A DNA stretch of 42,991 bases, taken from Bacillota bacterium. Lineage in GTDB: Bacteria > Bacillota_I > Bacilli_A > RF39 > UBA660. The notes below the pieces were generated by a model. It was not told the DNA's origin and did no database searches. It was given only the letters and a program-made list of their open reading frames with translations. The translations under genes were made by a program, and so were the position numbers. The stretch is from positions 1 through 42,991 of the forward strand of contig JAETPN010000011.1 in NCBI GenBank assembly GCA_021771185.1, written 5' to 3'. Positions 1-7,648 of this stretch are shown here, piece after piece (position 1 is the first letter of the stretch; each line of letters opens with the position of its first letter).

Positions 1-158
1 TCTTCAATTTTGGTAAATTCAATGTTAAAATCTCCTGAAATTCCTGATGTTCCTGTGATCGTTAAGATTTGACTTAAAGCAGCATATCCTACACACATTC
101 CTAGGATGACTGCAACCAGTGTTCCTATGATCACTTTTTGTTTTTTTCTTGCATTCAT
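1..158 (-). CDS. N-terminal fragment of an exported/surface protein (runs off the window)
   Basis: Only the first 52 codons are present; the gene continues beyond the left edge. The start ATG (156-158) follows an AGGAGTG ribosome binding site at 164-170. The residues visible are a basic start (MNARKKQK), a hydrophobic segment (about residues 9-27) and then a polar stretch with ITGTSGISG. This resembles the N-termini of exported, beta-rich, TasA/pilin-like proteins found in many gut Firmicutes, where a hydrophobic stretch ending in GYA(A/L)xS is followed by a TxTGT-like strand. That resemblance is from memory. Function cannot be assigned from this fragment. Confidence 0.6.
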   Translation of the reverse strand, partial: MNARKKQKVIIGTLVAVILGMCVGYAALSQILTITGTSGISGDFNIEFTKIE

Positions 159-181
159 ATTTTCACTCCTATTCTGTATTA

Positions 182-210
182 ATTATAAGATAAATTCTTA
201 TAGTTAGCAA
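182..210 (-). promoter_or_regulatory. sigma-A type promoter of the truncated surface-protein gene
   Basis: On the minus strand, TTGCTA (205-210) and TATAAT (182-187) are separated by 17 bases. They lie 24 bases upstream of the start codon at 158, in a position that fits transcription of the left-edge gene. Confidence 0.6.
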
Positions 211-255
211 GATCTAACTTTCATACATAAGAAATTATTTTAAAAAATTTGCGAA

Positions 256-284
256 TAGAAAACAGATATTCCTATCTGTTCTCA
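256..284 (-). terminator. hairpin at the end of ezrA, possible weak terminator
   Basis: On the minus strand AACAGATA, loop GGAA, TATCTGTT form an 8-bp stem followed by TTTTC. The stem overlaps the last codons of ezrA. The T-tract is short, so termination efficiency is uncertain. Confidence 0.4.
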
Positions 285-1993
285 TTTCCATAAAATTCTA
301 ATAGTTTATTATATAAACCTGGTTCAATACGATTTAAAGAATTAATAGTAAGTTCTAAAGATTTTTGATATTCTCCCTTATAAAATAGAACTTCTGAATA
401 AGTAAGATTTTTATCTACTTCATCACCTGTTGAGCGATAACGATTTCCATACACAATTGCCATTTCTGCAAACATCGCTGTTTTCATCATTTCTTTGGTG
501 CGTCCATATAATTTTAAAACTAAATCACGTGCTGTATCTACTCTTGTATTCAATGTTTCAATGGTAATTGGTTTTTTATTTAACTCTTTTACAATTTCTT
601 TAACCGCCGCTTGTGCTTCTTTTAATTCTGTAAAATAACTTTTAGGGATAACTGGTAAATTATAATCACGAATTTGATTCTTCGCATCTTTCAAAATTGC
701 TTTTACTTCTTCTAATTGTTGACGAGCACGTACTTCATCTTCTTTCATATTTCCAATGGTATTTAAAGACATATCTAATTTATCTTCAATCGAAGATAAA
801 CGAACAACTAATGATTCTACTTCTTTGGTTAATTTAGAATAAGCAAACGTATTATTACTAGTATGACTTAATAAAACTTTATAATCTTCATTTAATGAAT
901 TTAATTCCTCACGAATATTATTTAATAAAGTAATATCATCTTTAGACAAATTATAAATATTTTTAAGTTCATCTAAACTACTGAAAATTTCACTTAACAA
1001 TTGATTGATTTTTGTTAATTTTGTTTCAAAGGCCTGATTTGTTTCTTCATATTTATTACGATCCATTTTTTCTTTATCAAAATCGTTAAATACGTTTTCA
1101 AAATAATCTAATAAAACTTTTAATTCAAATAAACTTTCTTCTAAATTCAAATCACGACAACGATCTAAAATATCTTCAATTTTTTTATTTGCTTCTTCTA
1201 AGTTGTATTCAACATTTAAATAATCTAATGGATAATTTTGCTCCATCATTTTTTGGAACTGACTCCATACATCACGCATTTTATTTGGTAAAATATTCGT
1301 CGCCAGTAATACAATCGAAGGAACTTCTTCAATAACCACTTTCATATGTTTTAACATTTCATCAATTGCCGTAATAATTGGTCCCACTTCGGTGTATTCA
1401 TTCTTTTCCATGATGTCTTCAAATTCTTCAAAGCGTTTAGCAATATTTTCAAATTGAAGTGTCACAACATCTGCAAATTCACCATATTCTAACTTACTTG
1501 TTTGAAAGGTTTGATATAATTCACGATATGTCACTTTTAACTTCGTAATAATATCACGGTTTCTCTCTTCACTTTCGGTAATTTCTTTAATTTCGTTTAA
1601 TAAGAAATCAGAGTTTGCTTTTACTTTATATAACTCCATTTCCAATTTAGCAATTTTATACATTGTTGTTTTATAATCCATTTGTGATAAGGAATAATCC
1701 GCTTCAATTAACATATCTGTAATTCTAGGAATTTGTGAATTCTTAATGTTTTCTAAGCGATCCTTCCACTCATTATAAGCAATTTCCAACTTTTCATTTT
1801 TTAAAAATGTTTCCACTTTAGATAACTCAGGAATAATTGGAATACTATCAATGACATTTTTTTCATACTCTAATTTTTCTAATTGTTGTTTAATTCTTTT
1901 TTTCTTTCGATTTTGAATAAGATTCAATACCGTTATAATGAGAAGAATAGTTACAATATATAATGTAATAATAAGTGTTGTTATATGATCCAT
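272..1993 (-). CDS. ezrA: EzrA, septation ring formation regulator
   Basis: This 573-residue protein has one N-terminal transmembrane helix (about residues 6-26), a basic cytoplasmic stretch (QNRKKKRIKQQ) and a long alpha-helical, coiled-coil cytoplasmic region made of spectrin-like repeats. That layout and length (about 560-575 residues) match EzrA, the membrane-anchored protein that binds FtsZ and restricts Z-ring assembly in Firmicutes. The start ATG (1991-1993) has a GAGGTGAAG ribosome binding site just upstream. Proximity to rpsD and tyrS resembles the arrangement in Bacillus and supports the call. An extended -10 (TGGTAAAAT) lies at 2015-2023. Confidence 0.9.
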   Translation of the reverse strand: MDHITTLIITLYIVTILLIITVLNLIQNRKKKRIKQQLEKLEYEKNVIDSIPIIPELSKVETFLKNEKLEIAYNEWKDRLENIKNSQIPRITDMLIEADYSLSQMDYKTTMYKIAKLEMELYKVKANSDFLLNEIKEITESEERNRDIITKLKVTYRELYQTFQTSKLEYGEFADVVTLQFENIAKRFEEFEDIMEKNEYTEVGPIITAIDEMLKHMKVVIEEVPSIVLLATNILPNKMRDVWSQFQKMMEQNYPLDYLNVEYNLEEANKKIEDILDRCRDLNLEESLFELKVLLDYFENVFNDFDKEKMDRNKYEETNQAFETKLTKINQLLSEIFSSLDELKNIYNLSKDDITLLNNIREELNSLNEDYKVLLSHTSNNTFAYSKLTKEVESLVVRLSSIEDKLDMSLNTIGNMKEDEVRARQQLEEVKAILKDAKNQIRDYNLPVIPKSYFTELKEAQAAVKEIVKELNKKPITIETLNTRVDTARDLVLKLYGRTKEMMKTAMFAEMAIVYGNRYRSTGDEVDKNLTYSEVLFYKGEYQKSLELTINSLNRIEPGLYNKLLEFYGNENR

Positions 1994-2014
1994 ATCTTCA
2001 CCTCTACTATATTA

Positions 2015-2023
2015 ATTTTACCA
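2015..2023 (-). promoter_or_regulatory. extended -10 promoter of ezrA
   Basis: TGGTAAAAT on the minus strand lies 21 bases upstream of the ezrA start codon. No good -35 element is visible, as expected for an extended -10 promoter. From here to 2147 I see no gene or other clear signal. Confidence 0.4.
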
Positions 2024-2147
2024 CAAAATTCGACATTTTATAGACATTTTTTCAAAGATGAAACATTTTCTATCATTTCATGTATAAATTTTAGGTTTTT
2101 AAAGAATAAAATAGTTAAAAAATGAGATATTCATCCTCATTTTGGTA

Positions 2148-2176
2148 TTGACTTTAAAGGAATTTCATAATATAAT
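2148..2176 (+). promoter_or_regulatory. sigma-A type promoter of rpsD
   Basis: TTGACT (2148-2153) and TATAAT (2171-2176) are separated by exactly 17 bases, close to the consensus. It would start a transcript near 2183, leaving an untranslated leader of roughly 155 bases before rpsD. Confidence 0.85.
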
Positions 2177-2182
2177 TATAAC

Positions 2183-2331
2183 TGCGTATTACTTTTAGCA
2201 GCGTTATTTGAATTTTTTAACGTGTTTGTTTCCGAACAAGGATTACTAGTAGTTTTGCTGCGAAAGCGAAAATATTAAAACAAACACCCTAAAATATGGC
2301 AAATAACCTCTGGTGATATGAAAGAAGGAGG
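2183..2331 (+). promoter_or_regulatory. structured rpsD leader, probable S4 autoregulatory element
   Basis: The leader contains nested perfect complements. GTTATTTG (2203-2210) pairs with CAAATAAC (2300-2307), GTGTTTGTTT (2222-2231) pairs with AAACAAACAC (2278-2287), and a GC-GAAA-GC tetraloop hairpin sits inside at about 2259-2266. A long structured leader ahead of rpsD fits feedback control by S4, which is known for Bacillus subtilis rpsD. I cannot confirm that this RNA belongs to that class. The closing stem ends 17 bases before the AAGGAGG ribosome binding site (2325-2331). Confidence 0.55.
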
Positions 2332-2339
2332 AAAAAAGT

Positions 2340-2942
2340 ATGTCAAAGTACACAGGTCCAGTATATAGAAAATCTCGTCGTTTAGGATTCTCTACATTAG
2401 AAACTGGTCAAGAATTAGCGAAGAGACCATATGCTCCTGGTCAACACGGGAATGGTCGTCGTAAAAAATTATCTAACTACGGTGTTCAACTTCAAGAAAA
2501 ACAAAAAGTTCGTTTTATGTATGGTTTAAGTGAAAAACAATTCAAAAAAGTGTTCACTCAAGCTGGAAAATTAAAAGGAGTTCATGGTGAAGATTTCTTA
2601 AAATTACTAGAAAGTCGTTTAGACAATTTAGTATATCGTTTAGGATTTGCTCCAACAAGAAGAGCAGCTAGACAAATTGTTAACCATGGTCATATTACAG
2701 TAAATGGTAAAAAAGTAAATATCCCATCTTACACTTGTAAACCTGGAGATGTTATTTCTGTAAAAGAAAGTTCTAAAGAACATCCAATTATTAAATCAAC
2801 TTTAGAAAACAAAAACAACAGAGTTGAATTTGTTACTTATGATGAAAATAAAATGGAAGGAACTTTCGTTCGTTTACCAGAACGTAGTGAATTAAACCAA
2901 GATATTAACGAATCATTAATCGTTGAATACTACAATAGATAA
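2340..2942 (+). CDS. rpsD: 30S ribosomal protein S4
   Basis: This 200-residue protein matches bacterial S4 in length and layout. It has an N-terminal domain with [13 protein letters not shown] and APGQHG, followed by the S4 RNA-binding fold (about residues 90-155) with [18 protein letters not shown]4 binds 16S rRNA early in small-subunit assembly and is usually also a regulator of its own mRNA. There is no CxxC zinc motif near the N-terminus, so it is the zinc-independent form. The start follows a strong AAGGAGG site. It is a single-gene transcript with its own promoter, leader and terminator. Confidence 0.97.
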   Translation: MSKYTGPVYRKSRRLGFSTLETGQELAKRPYAPGQHGNGRRKKLSNYGVQLQEKQKVRFMYGLSEKQFKKVFTQAGKLKGVHGEDFLKLLESRLDNLVYRLGFAPTRRAARQIVNHGHITVNGKKVNIPSYTCKPGDVISVKESSKEHPIIKSTLENKNNRVEFVTYDENKMEGTFVRLPERSELNQDINESLIVEYYNR

Positions 2943-2945
2943 TAT

Positions 2946-2972
2946 AAAAAAGATCCAAATGGATCTTTTTTT
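2946..2972 (+). terminator. rpsD terminator (bidirectional)
   Basis: AGATCC, loop AAAT, GGATCT is flanked by an A-tract and a T-tract of seven, so it can end transcription from both rpsD and the convergent gene at 2971. Confidence 0.85.
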
Positions 2973-3825
2973 AGTTTACTTTTTCAATACTAGCAAAATG
3001 ATATTCACCATTTTCATCTTTATTAAAGGTATATTTATATTCTGTTAATTGATTTTCATAAGTTTGAATACCTTGTGAAATCTGATCGTAATTATCATTA
3101 GTGCTTCCAAGCTCACCTATTCCTTTAAAGTTTTGAGCATCGTAATCTTTATAATATCCAAAACCAGAATCCGTTGGTGCCCAAACAATATGTTTTTCAA
3201 AAAGTTCAATACGATCAGAATACTTTAATCCCTTTGTTACTTTAAAAGCAACCATAGGCGCAAGACCTCCACCATTTGGATTATAAAGATATTGTCGTGT
3301 ATTCGAATTATAAACTGCTCCGTAAGCAAATAATCCTTTACCATTCTGTTCTTCACTTATCCTTGGACTCTGGTCATTATAAGTAATAGAACCAAAAATA
3401 TCATTTACATACTTTTGAACATCACTTGCAGAAACATTTGTCTCATCAAATATTTGATGTTCATTAGAATATACAGATAACCCAACAAAAGAAAATAGTT
3501 TATCATTAAAATCTGATGTTGTTATCTTATCTTTAGTATATAGATACCCAAAATAAGGCCCCGAAGTTATCGAATTAGAAAAAGCAGTTGAAAGCTGTTT
3601 ATGAATCGTTGTGACCTCATTATTTGAAACATCTACAGATGTCCCTTGTTCTTCTACTTTTTCTGGTTCTTCTTTTTTGGTTGAAGTTGTCTTGTCTTCT
3701 ACTTTCTTATGGTTTTCTTGATATTGACTATAAACAAGATATCCACAAGTTCCTACAACTACTAAAAATGCAATCAACGCAAGGATCTTATAAAAATTAT
3801 TTGCGTCTTTTCTTTCTGTTTCCAT
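2971..3825 (-). CDS. membrane-anchored extracellular protein of unknown function
   Basis: I do not recognise the family. The 284-residue product has a short basic cytoplasmic N-terminus (METERKDANN), one transmembrane helix (about residues 15-35), a charged linker rich in Lys, Glu and Thr (about 45-65), and then a presumably extracellular mixed domain. That domain is aromatic-rich and contains GGGLAPMVAFKVTKG. The start was set at the ATG ending at 3825. It follows a GAGGGTGAT ribosome binding site, and a good promoter (3851-3879) lies inside the longer reading frame that would begin at 3879. It is a lone gene between rpsD and tyrS. Confidence 0.65.
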   Translation of the reverse strand: METERKDANNFYKILALIAFLVVVGTCGYLVYSQYQENHKKVEDKTTSTKKEEPEKVEEQGTSVDVSNNEVTTIHKQLSTAFSNSITSGPYFGYLYTKDKITTSDFNDKLFSFVGLSVYSNEHQIFDETNVSASDVQKYVNDIFGSITYNDQSPRISEEQNGKGLFAYGAVYNSNTRQYLYNPNGGGLAPMVAFKVTKGLKYSDRIELFEKHIVWAPTDSGFGYYKDYDAQNFKGIGELGSTNDNYDQISQGIQTYENQLTEYKYTFNKDENGEYHFASIEKVN

Positions 3826-3850
3826 ATCATCACCCTCTACTTTCGGTAAA

Positions 3851-3879
3851 AGTATATCATATATTTTCTGAGTCATCAA
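3851..3879 (-). promoter_or_regulatory. promoter of the membrane-anchored protein gene
   Basis: On the minus strand TTGATG (3874-3879) and TATACT (3851-3856) are separated by 17 bases. Their position forces translation to start at 3825 rather than further upstream. Confidence 0.7.
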
Positions 3880-4026
3880 GACACTGAAATAACTTATATG
3901 TATATACCTGTCAATGGGATAACTTTAGAAGAAATTCATTTCAAAAACAAATGTTTCTTCTTTCTTTTACTTCAGTGTATTGTAACTTTATCCATATTTA
4001 ACACCTTTTTCGACAATATTGTAAAG

Positions 4027-4053
4027 TAAAAAAATAGTGATAAATCACTATTT
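4027..4053 (-). terminator. tyrS terminator
   Basis: On the minus strand AAATAGTGA, a four-base loop and TCACTATTT are followed by a T-tract. The stem overlaps the tyrS stop codon. An imperfect inverted repeat at about 3928-3965 (AGAAGAAA...TTTCTTCT) has no assigned role. Confidence 0.8.
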
Positions 4054-5274
4054 CCATAATCCTAAGAAATATTTCTTTTTTCCACGACGAATCACAACAC
4101 ATTTATCTTCAATCGCACAATCTTTCGTAACCATAAAGTTTACATCAAGAACTTTTTCACCATTAATTGAGATTGAGCCTGCAGTAATAAATTCACGAGC
4201 TTCTCGTTTACTAGAAGCAACTCCATGATTTACTAAAAAATCTACTAAATTTTCTTCTTCCATAATATCAAAATGTGGTACATCTTTAAATCCAACATTG
4301 ATTTCATCTAAAGTTAGTCTTTGAATATCCCCAGAGAATAAAACTTCACTGATTCGTTTTGCTTTTTCATATTCTTCCTTACCATGTAAATCGGTAATAA
4401 CTTCACGGGCTAAGGCTTGGTGAGCTTTACGTAAATGTGGTTCTTCATTGTTAGAATGTTCTAACGCTTCAATTTCTTCTTTGGTTAAGAAGGTCAATGT
4501 TTTTAGATAATCAATAACTTTTTCATCATCACTATTGATTAAATATTGATATAATTCATAAGAGGATGTTTTGGTTTTATCTAACCATAATGCATTTCCT
4601 TCACTTTTTCCAAACTTATTACCATATTTATCTGTAACTAATGGCATTGTAAAAGCATACGCTTCTTTTCCTAATTTTTTACGAATTAGATCTACACCTG
4701 CAGTAATATTTCCCCATTGGTCAGATCCCGCCACTTGTAATGTACAGTTTTTTGTTTCATATAAATGTAAAAAGTCAAGAGCCTGCATAATCATATAAGA
4801 AAACTCTGTATATGTGATTCCAGTTTCTAATCTTCTTCGAATAATATCTTTATCTAACATATAATTCACATTAAAATATTTACCATAGTCTCTTAAAAAA
4901 TCAATAAAATTAATATCTTTTGACCAGTCATAATTATTTACAACCTCAAAACCAAAAATTTCTTTTGCCTGTTTTGTAAGTCCTTCGATATTATGTTCAA
5001 TTTCTTCAATCGTTTTCATTTCACGTTCTGAAGTTGGTCTTGGATCCCCGATTCTTCCTGTTGCCCCACCAATTAAAAGAAGTGGATGATGTCCAGCTCG
5101 CGCTAATCGTTTTGAAATAAGGAAGGATGAATAATGTCCAATATGCATAGAATCTGCGGTTGGATCCGTTCCTATATAGAATGTCATTCCTCCAGCATTT
5201 AATTTTTCTTCCAACTCTGTAGAAGTACAATCTTTAATTAACCCTCTCCATTTTAAATCATCATATAATTTCAT
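4048..5274 (-). CDS. tyrS: tyrosyl-tRNA synthetase
   Basis: This class I synthetase charges tRNA-Tyr in the cytoplasm. The 408-residue protein has the HIGH signature at residues 44-47 and the KMSKS-loop equivalent KFGKS at 220-224. It also has the conserved QAxDFLHL and AGSDQWGNI stretches that line the tyrosine site, and a C-terminal S4-like RNA-binding domain (about residues 340-405). Length is typical of bacterial TyrRS. It follows deoC with a two-base gap and has no promoter of its own in sight, so expression depends on the T-box leader upstream of deoC. Confidence 0.97.
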   Translation of the reverse strand: MKLYDDLKWRGLIKDCTSTELEEKLNAGGMTFYIGTDPTADSMHIGHYSSFLISKRLARAGHHPLLLIGGATGRIGDPRPTSEREMKTIEEIEHNIEGLTKQAKEIFGFEVVNNYDWSKDINFIDFLRDYGKYFNVNYMLDKDIIRRRLETGITYTEFSYMIMQALDFLHLYETKNCTLQVAGSDQWGNITAGVDLIRKKLGKEAYAFTMPLVTDKYGNKFGKSEGNALWLDKTKTSSYELYQYLINSDDEKVIDYLKTLTFLTKEEIEALEHSNNEEPHLRKAHQALAREVITDLHGKEEYEKAKRISEVLFSGDIQRLTLDEINVGFKDVPHFDIMEEENLVDFLVNHGVASSKREAREFITAGSISINGEKVLDVNFMVTKDCAIEDKCVVIRRGKKKYFLGLWK

Positions 5275-5276
5275 TT

Positions 5277-5939
5277 TTAATCCTCCTCATGTTTACAACA
5301 ATCTTCTACTACACTTTCTATATGACTTGTTCCAATGCGTGTGGCACCCGCTTCAATAAATTTAATCATATCTTCTTCTGTTTTGATTCCACCACTCGCT
5401 TTAATCTCTAATACTTCATTTTTATGTTCTTTGATTATTTTTATGTCTTCTAAAGAAGCACCTCTTGTCCCAAAACCAGTGGATGTTTTAATAAAATGAA
5501 CAAAAGTTTCGTTACATATTTCTGTTAATTTAATAAGTTCCTCTTCGGTTAAATAACATGTTTCTACAATAATTTTTAACGTATGCCCATCAATCGCATC
5601 ACGAACTTCTTCAATTTCTTGTTTAATATAATCAAAATCTTTATTTTTTACAGCACCCATATTAATAACCATATCTAGTTCGTCTGCTCCATCATTGATG
5701 GCTTCAATGGCTTCATATTGTTTTACATCAATTGTATTCATTCCTAGTGGGAATCCAATCACAGTCGTAACCTGTACACTAGAATCTTTTAGTAATTCCT
5801 TAGCTACAGAAACATAGTATGGATGTACACATACACTTGCAAAATGATGTTTTTTTGCTTCTTCACATAATGTTTTAATATCTTCTAACGTCGCTTCTGT
5901 ACTTAAATTTGTCGCATCAATATAACTATTTATTTCCAT
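5277..5939 (-). CDS. deoC: deoxyribose-phosphate aldolase
   Basis: This cytoplasmic enzyme cleaves 2-deoxyribose-5-phosphate to acetaldehyde and glyceraldehyde-3-phosphate in deoxynucleoside breakdown. The 220-residue TIM-barrel protein has the Schiff-base lysine motif KTSTGF, the conserved GFPLG loop and KASGGI near the end. The start is the ATG at 5937-5939, preceded by AGGAGG (5945-5950). The longer reading frame would begin inside the leader's terminator stem. It is the first gene after the T-box leader and is followed directly by tyrS, an unusual operon partner for a nucleoside catabolic enzyme. Confidence 0.95.
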   Translation of the reverse strand: MEINSYIDATNLSTEATLEDIKTLCEEAKKHHFASVCVHPYYVSVAKELLKDSSVQVTTVIGFPLGMNTIDVKQYEAIEAINDGADELDMVINMGAVKNKDFDYIKQEIEEVRDAIDGHTLKIIVETCYLTEEELIKLTEICNETFVHFIKTSTGFGTRGASLEDIKIIKEHKNEVLEIKASGGIKTEEDMIKFIEAGATRIGTSHIESVVEDCCKHEED

Positions 5940-5955
5940 AAAATCCTCCTTAAAT

Positions 5956-6155
5956 AAAAAAATCATTATGATGTAAGGACCCATATGGGTGGTACCACCT
6001 TACTTCATAATGACTTATGCTCTTTACTCTTAACGCGAGATACGATTTAACTCCAAATGCGTAATTCATTTCTTTTACTAGGTTTGTTTTCACCAACCAC
6101 AAACTCTCTTTTTTCCATAAAAGAAACTAAGGACATTCTTCTTCATTAATTAATA
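5956..6155 (-). promoter_or_regulatory. T-box riboswitch leader of deoC-tyrS, probably tRNA-Tyr responsive
   Basis: On the minus strand the leader contains the hallmark T-box sequence AAGGTGGTACCACC (5989-6002). Its UGGU bulge would pair with the ACCA end of uncharged tRNA-Tyr. A terminator hairpin (arms 5998-6013 and 5963-5978, seven-T tract 5956-5962) overlaps the T-box, giving the expected antiterminator/terminator choice. A TAC triplet at 6061-6063 sits where the specifier of Stem I is expected, and TAC codes for tyrosine. The class is certain from the T-box core. The tyrosine assignment rests on the TAC and on tyrS downstream. Confidence 0.92.
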
Positions 6156-6160
6156 CTTGT

Positions 6161-6189
6161 ATTATAGCTTATTTTTTAATAATTGTAAA
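6161..6189 (-). promoter_or_regulatory. sigma-A type promoter of the T-box leader
   Basis: TTTACA (6184-6189) and TATAAT (6161-6166) on the minus strand are 17 bases apart. The promoter overlaps the last codons of the upstream gene. Confidence 0.85.
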
Positions 6190-6725
6190 TGCTTTTCATG
6201 GTCATTGTTGAAAACCTTAACATATTGATCTAAATAATCAAAAATTTGGTTCAAATCATTTAAAAAGATTTCTTCTTTTCCTTTTGAATTCATTGTTTTT
6301 AGTTCTATAAAATCAAATTTCTGAAAATTATATTGTTTTAAATCTTCTAATTGATCTTCATGAATCAATGTTTTAGACGGTAAGTATAAAATCAAATAAC
6401 TAAGACGTTCTCCACCAACTCGTACATTTCCAGTACGAAAAACCACTTCCCCTTTGGAAGCTAGATACTCCATATAAAGAAGTCCTTGTCTTGTATGTTT
6501 GCGTCTTCTTTTTTTATAATATTTATTCCATGAAAAAGAATATAGTTTTTGTAGTAACTCATAAAGGAGCTCATCATGACTAACAATCCTTGGACCATAT
6601 ACTTCAACTGTATGATTGTCTACATTACAAATCATTTCTTCTCCATGAATGTCTAACTTAAAATCAGATTTTGTATTTAAATACTGTGAGCAAATTCGTA
6701 ATTTTAATAAACGTTCTGGATACAT
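6162..6725 (-). CDS. uncharacterised protein coupled to rbfA
   Basis: I do not recognise this 187-residue protein. It is soluble, with no signal or membrane segment. It has a strongly basic patch around residues 68-80 (KYYKKRRRKHTR) and an acidic, helical C-terminus. Its start overlaps the rbfA stop by one base (TAATG), so the two are probably translated together. The basic patch and the partnership with the ribosome maturation factor RbfA would fit a nucleic-acid or ribosome-linked role, but this is inference. It ends at the promoter of the deoC-tyrS leader. Confidence 0.6.
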   Translation of the reverse strand: MYPERLLKLRICSQYLNTKSDFKLDIHGEEMICNVDNHTVEVYGPRIVSHDELLYELLQKLYSFSWNKYYKKRRRKHTRQGLLYMEYLASKGEVVFRTGNVRVGGERLSYLILYLPSKTLIHEDQLEDLKQYNFQKFDFIELKTMNSKGKEEIFLNDLNQIFDYLDQYVKVFNNDHEKHLQLLKNKL

Positions 6726-7069
6726 TATTTATCCTCTTCATGAAGTGTTTCAATAATCTGTTCTATTTTTTTACCATAGTCAATAGACTCATCATAAACA
6801 AATTGGAGTTCTGGAATATGTCTAATATCAATACGTCCAGCAAGTTCTTTTCTTAAAAAGCCAGCCGCATCTTTTAGTGCTTTTAACGTAACTTCTTTTT
6901 TATCATCATTTAACACAGTAACATAAACCTTCGCAAAGCTAAGGTCACTAGTTACATGAACATCTGTAATCGTAACAAATTTAATATCATCATCACGCAC
7001 TTCTAATTGTAAAATATAACTTAATTCTTTTTGAATTTGATCGGCAATTCTTTCAATTTTAACGCTCAT
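6725..7069 (-). CDS. rbfA: ribosome-binding factor A
   Basis: RbfA is a small KH-fold protein that binds the 30S subunit and helps mature the 5' end of 16S rRNA. The 114-residue product has the family N-terminus (RIADQIQKELSYIL), the central VTSDLSFAKVYVTVL strand region and the C-terminal IPELQFVYDESIDYG, all typical of RbfA. It has its own extended -10 promoter. In most Firmicutes rbfA directly follows infB. Here about 7 kb carrying a secretion cassette and a pseudogene separates the two. Confidence 0.95.
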   Translation of the reverse strand: MSVKIERIADQIQKELSYILQLEVRDDDIKFVTITDVHVTSDLSFAKVYVTVLNDDKKEVTLKALKDAAGFLRKELAGRIDIRHIPELQFVYDESIDYGKKIEQIIETLHEEDK

Positions 7070-7088
7070 AATTTCACCTCGTATTTCT

Positions 7089-7097
7089 ATTATACCA
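7089..7097 (-). promoter_or_regulatory. extended -10 promoter of rbfA
   Basis: TGGTATAAT on the minus strand lies 19 bases upstream of the rbfA start. It gives rbfA independent expression now that infB is distant. Confidence 0.6.
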
Positions 7098-7214
7098 AAA
7101 AGTATTCTGTTTTAAAATATATTATATTTTCTTTTCAAGTTTTATTATAATTCATATTATAGTTGAATTCTATTTGCTAACGTGTAAAGTAGTGTAAAAA
7201 TTTTTTTAAAACTA

Positions 7215-7243
7215 TTTACAATACTTTTTATAGATGTTATTCT
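7215..7243 (+). promoter_or_regulatory. promoter of the Esx gene pair
   Basis: TTTACA (7215-7220) and TATTCT (7238-7243) are separated by 17 bases. The -10 is only a fair match to consensus, which would suit a regulated promoter. Confidence 0.5.
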
Positions 7244-7268
7244 TAGTATATAGATAGTAGAACATCTA
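7231..7268 (+). promoter_or_regulatory. inverted repeat over the Esx promoter
   Basis: TAGATGTT (7231-7238) and AACATCTA (7261-7268) form a perfect 8-base inverted repeat with a 22-base centre. The left arm touches the -10 element. It could be an operator for a dimeric regulator or a 5' hairpin in the mRNA; the sequence does not decide. Confidence 0.4.
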
Positions 7269-7289
7269 TCGTTTTAGGAGGTGAAAAGT

Positions 7290-7625
7290 ATGGGATTACA
7301 AATTGCTAATGCAACATACGGACGTGATAGTAAAGGAGTACAAACTTTAAAAAGTAACTTAACAGGTGATATTGACAAGTCAATCAAAGTTTTGACTGGA
7401 AGTGAATATACAAACTTTATCAAAACTGTTCAAGCTAATTGGAGTGGTGCTGATGCAGATAAATTCATTCAAAAATTCAAAGAATCTGTAAAACAAATTG
7501 AAACAGAATTTAAAGCTTATAAAAGTCAAATTATTAGAGCTTTAGATAACGACTATTCACAATTTGCTAAAATGCAAAGTTCTAATGCTAGTACTGTAAG
7601 TGGTAGTATTAAAAAAATTAACTAA
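7290..7625 (+). CDS. WXG100-family (ESAT-6-like) secreted protein
   Basis: This 111-residue helical-hairpin protein carries the WXG turn as WSG in the segment VQANWSGADADKF (about residues 45-57), with amphipathic helices on each side. Such proteins are substrates and structural partners of type VII secretion systems and usually dimerise. The start is the ATG at 7290. It lies six bases after AGGAGGTG (7276-7283); the in-frame GTG at 7281 falls inside that ribosome binding site. It is followed 23 bases later by a second Esx-sized gene and sits divergently beside rbfA, close to essC. Together with that neighbour it is the likely secreted pair. Confidence 0.88.
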   Translation: MGLQIANATYGRDSKGVQTLKSNLTGDIDKSIKVLTGSEYTNFIKTVQANWSGADADKFIQKFKESVKQIETEFKAYKSQIIRALDNDYSQFAKMQSSNASTVSGSIKKIN

Positions 7626-7648
7626 TTATAATTGAAAGGAGTCTTATT

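Noticed and set aside
5940..5984. Upstream extension of deoC by 15 residues
   Set aside because: The extra codons fall in the T-box terminator arm and T-tract, and the AGGAGG site at 5945-5950 points to the ATG ending at 5939.
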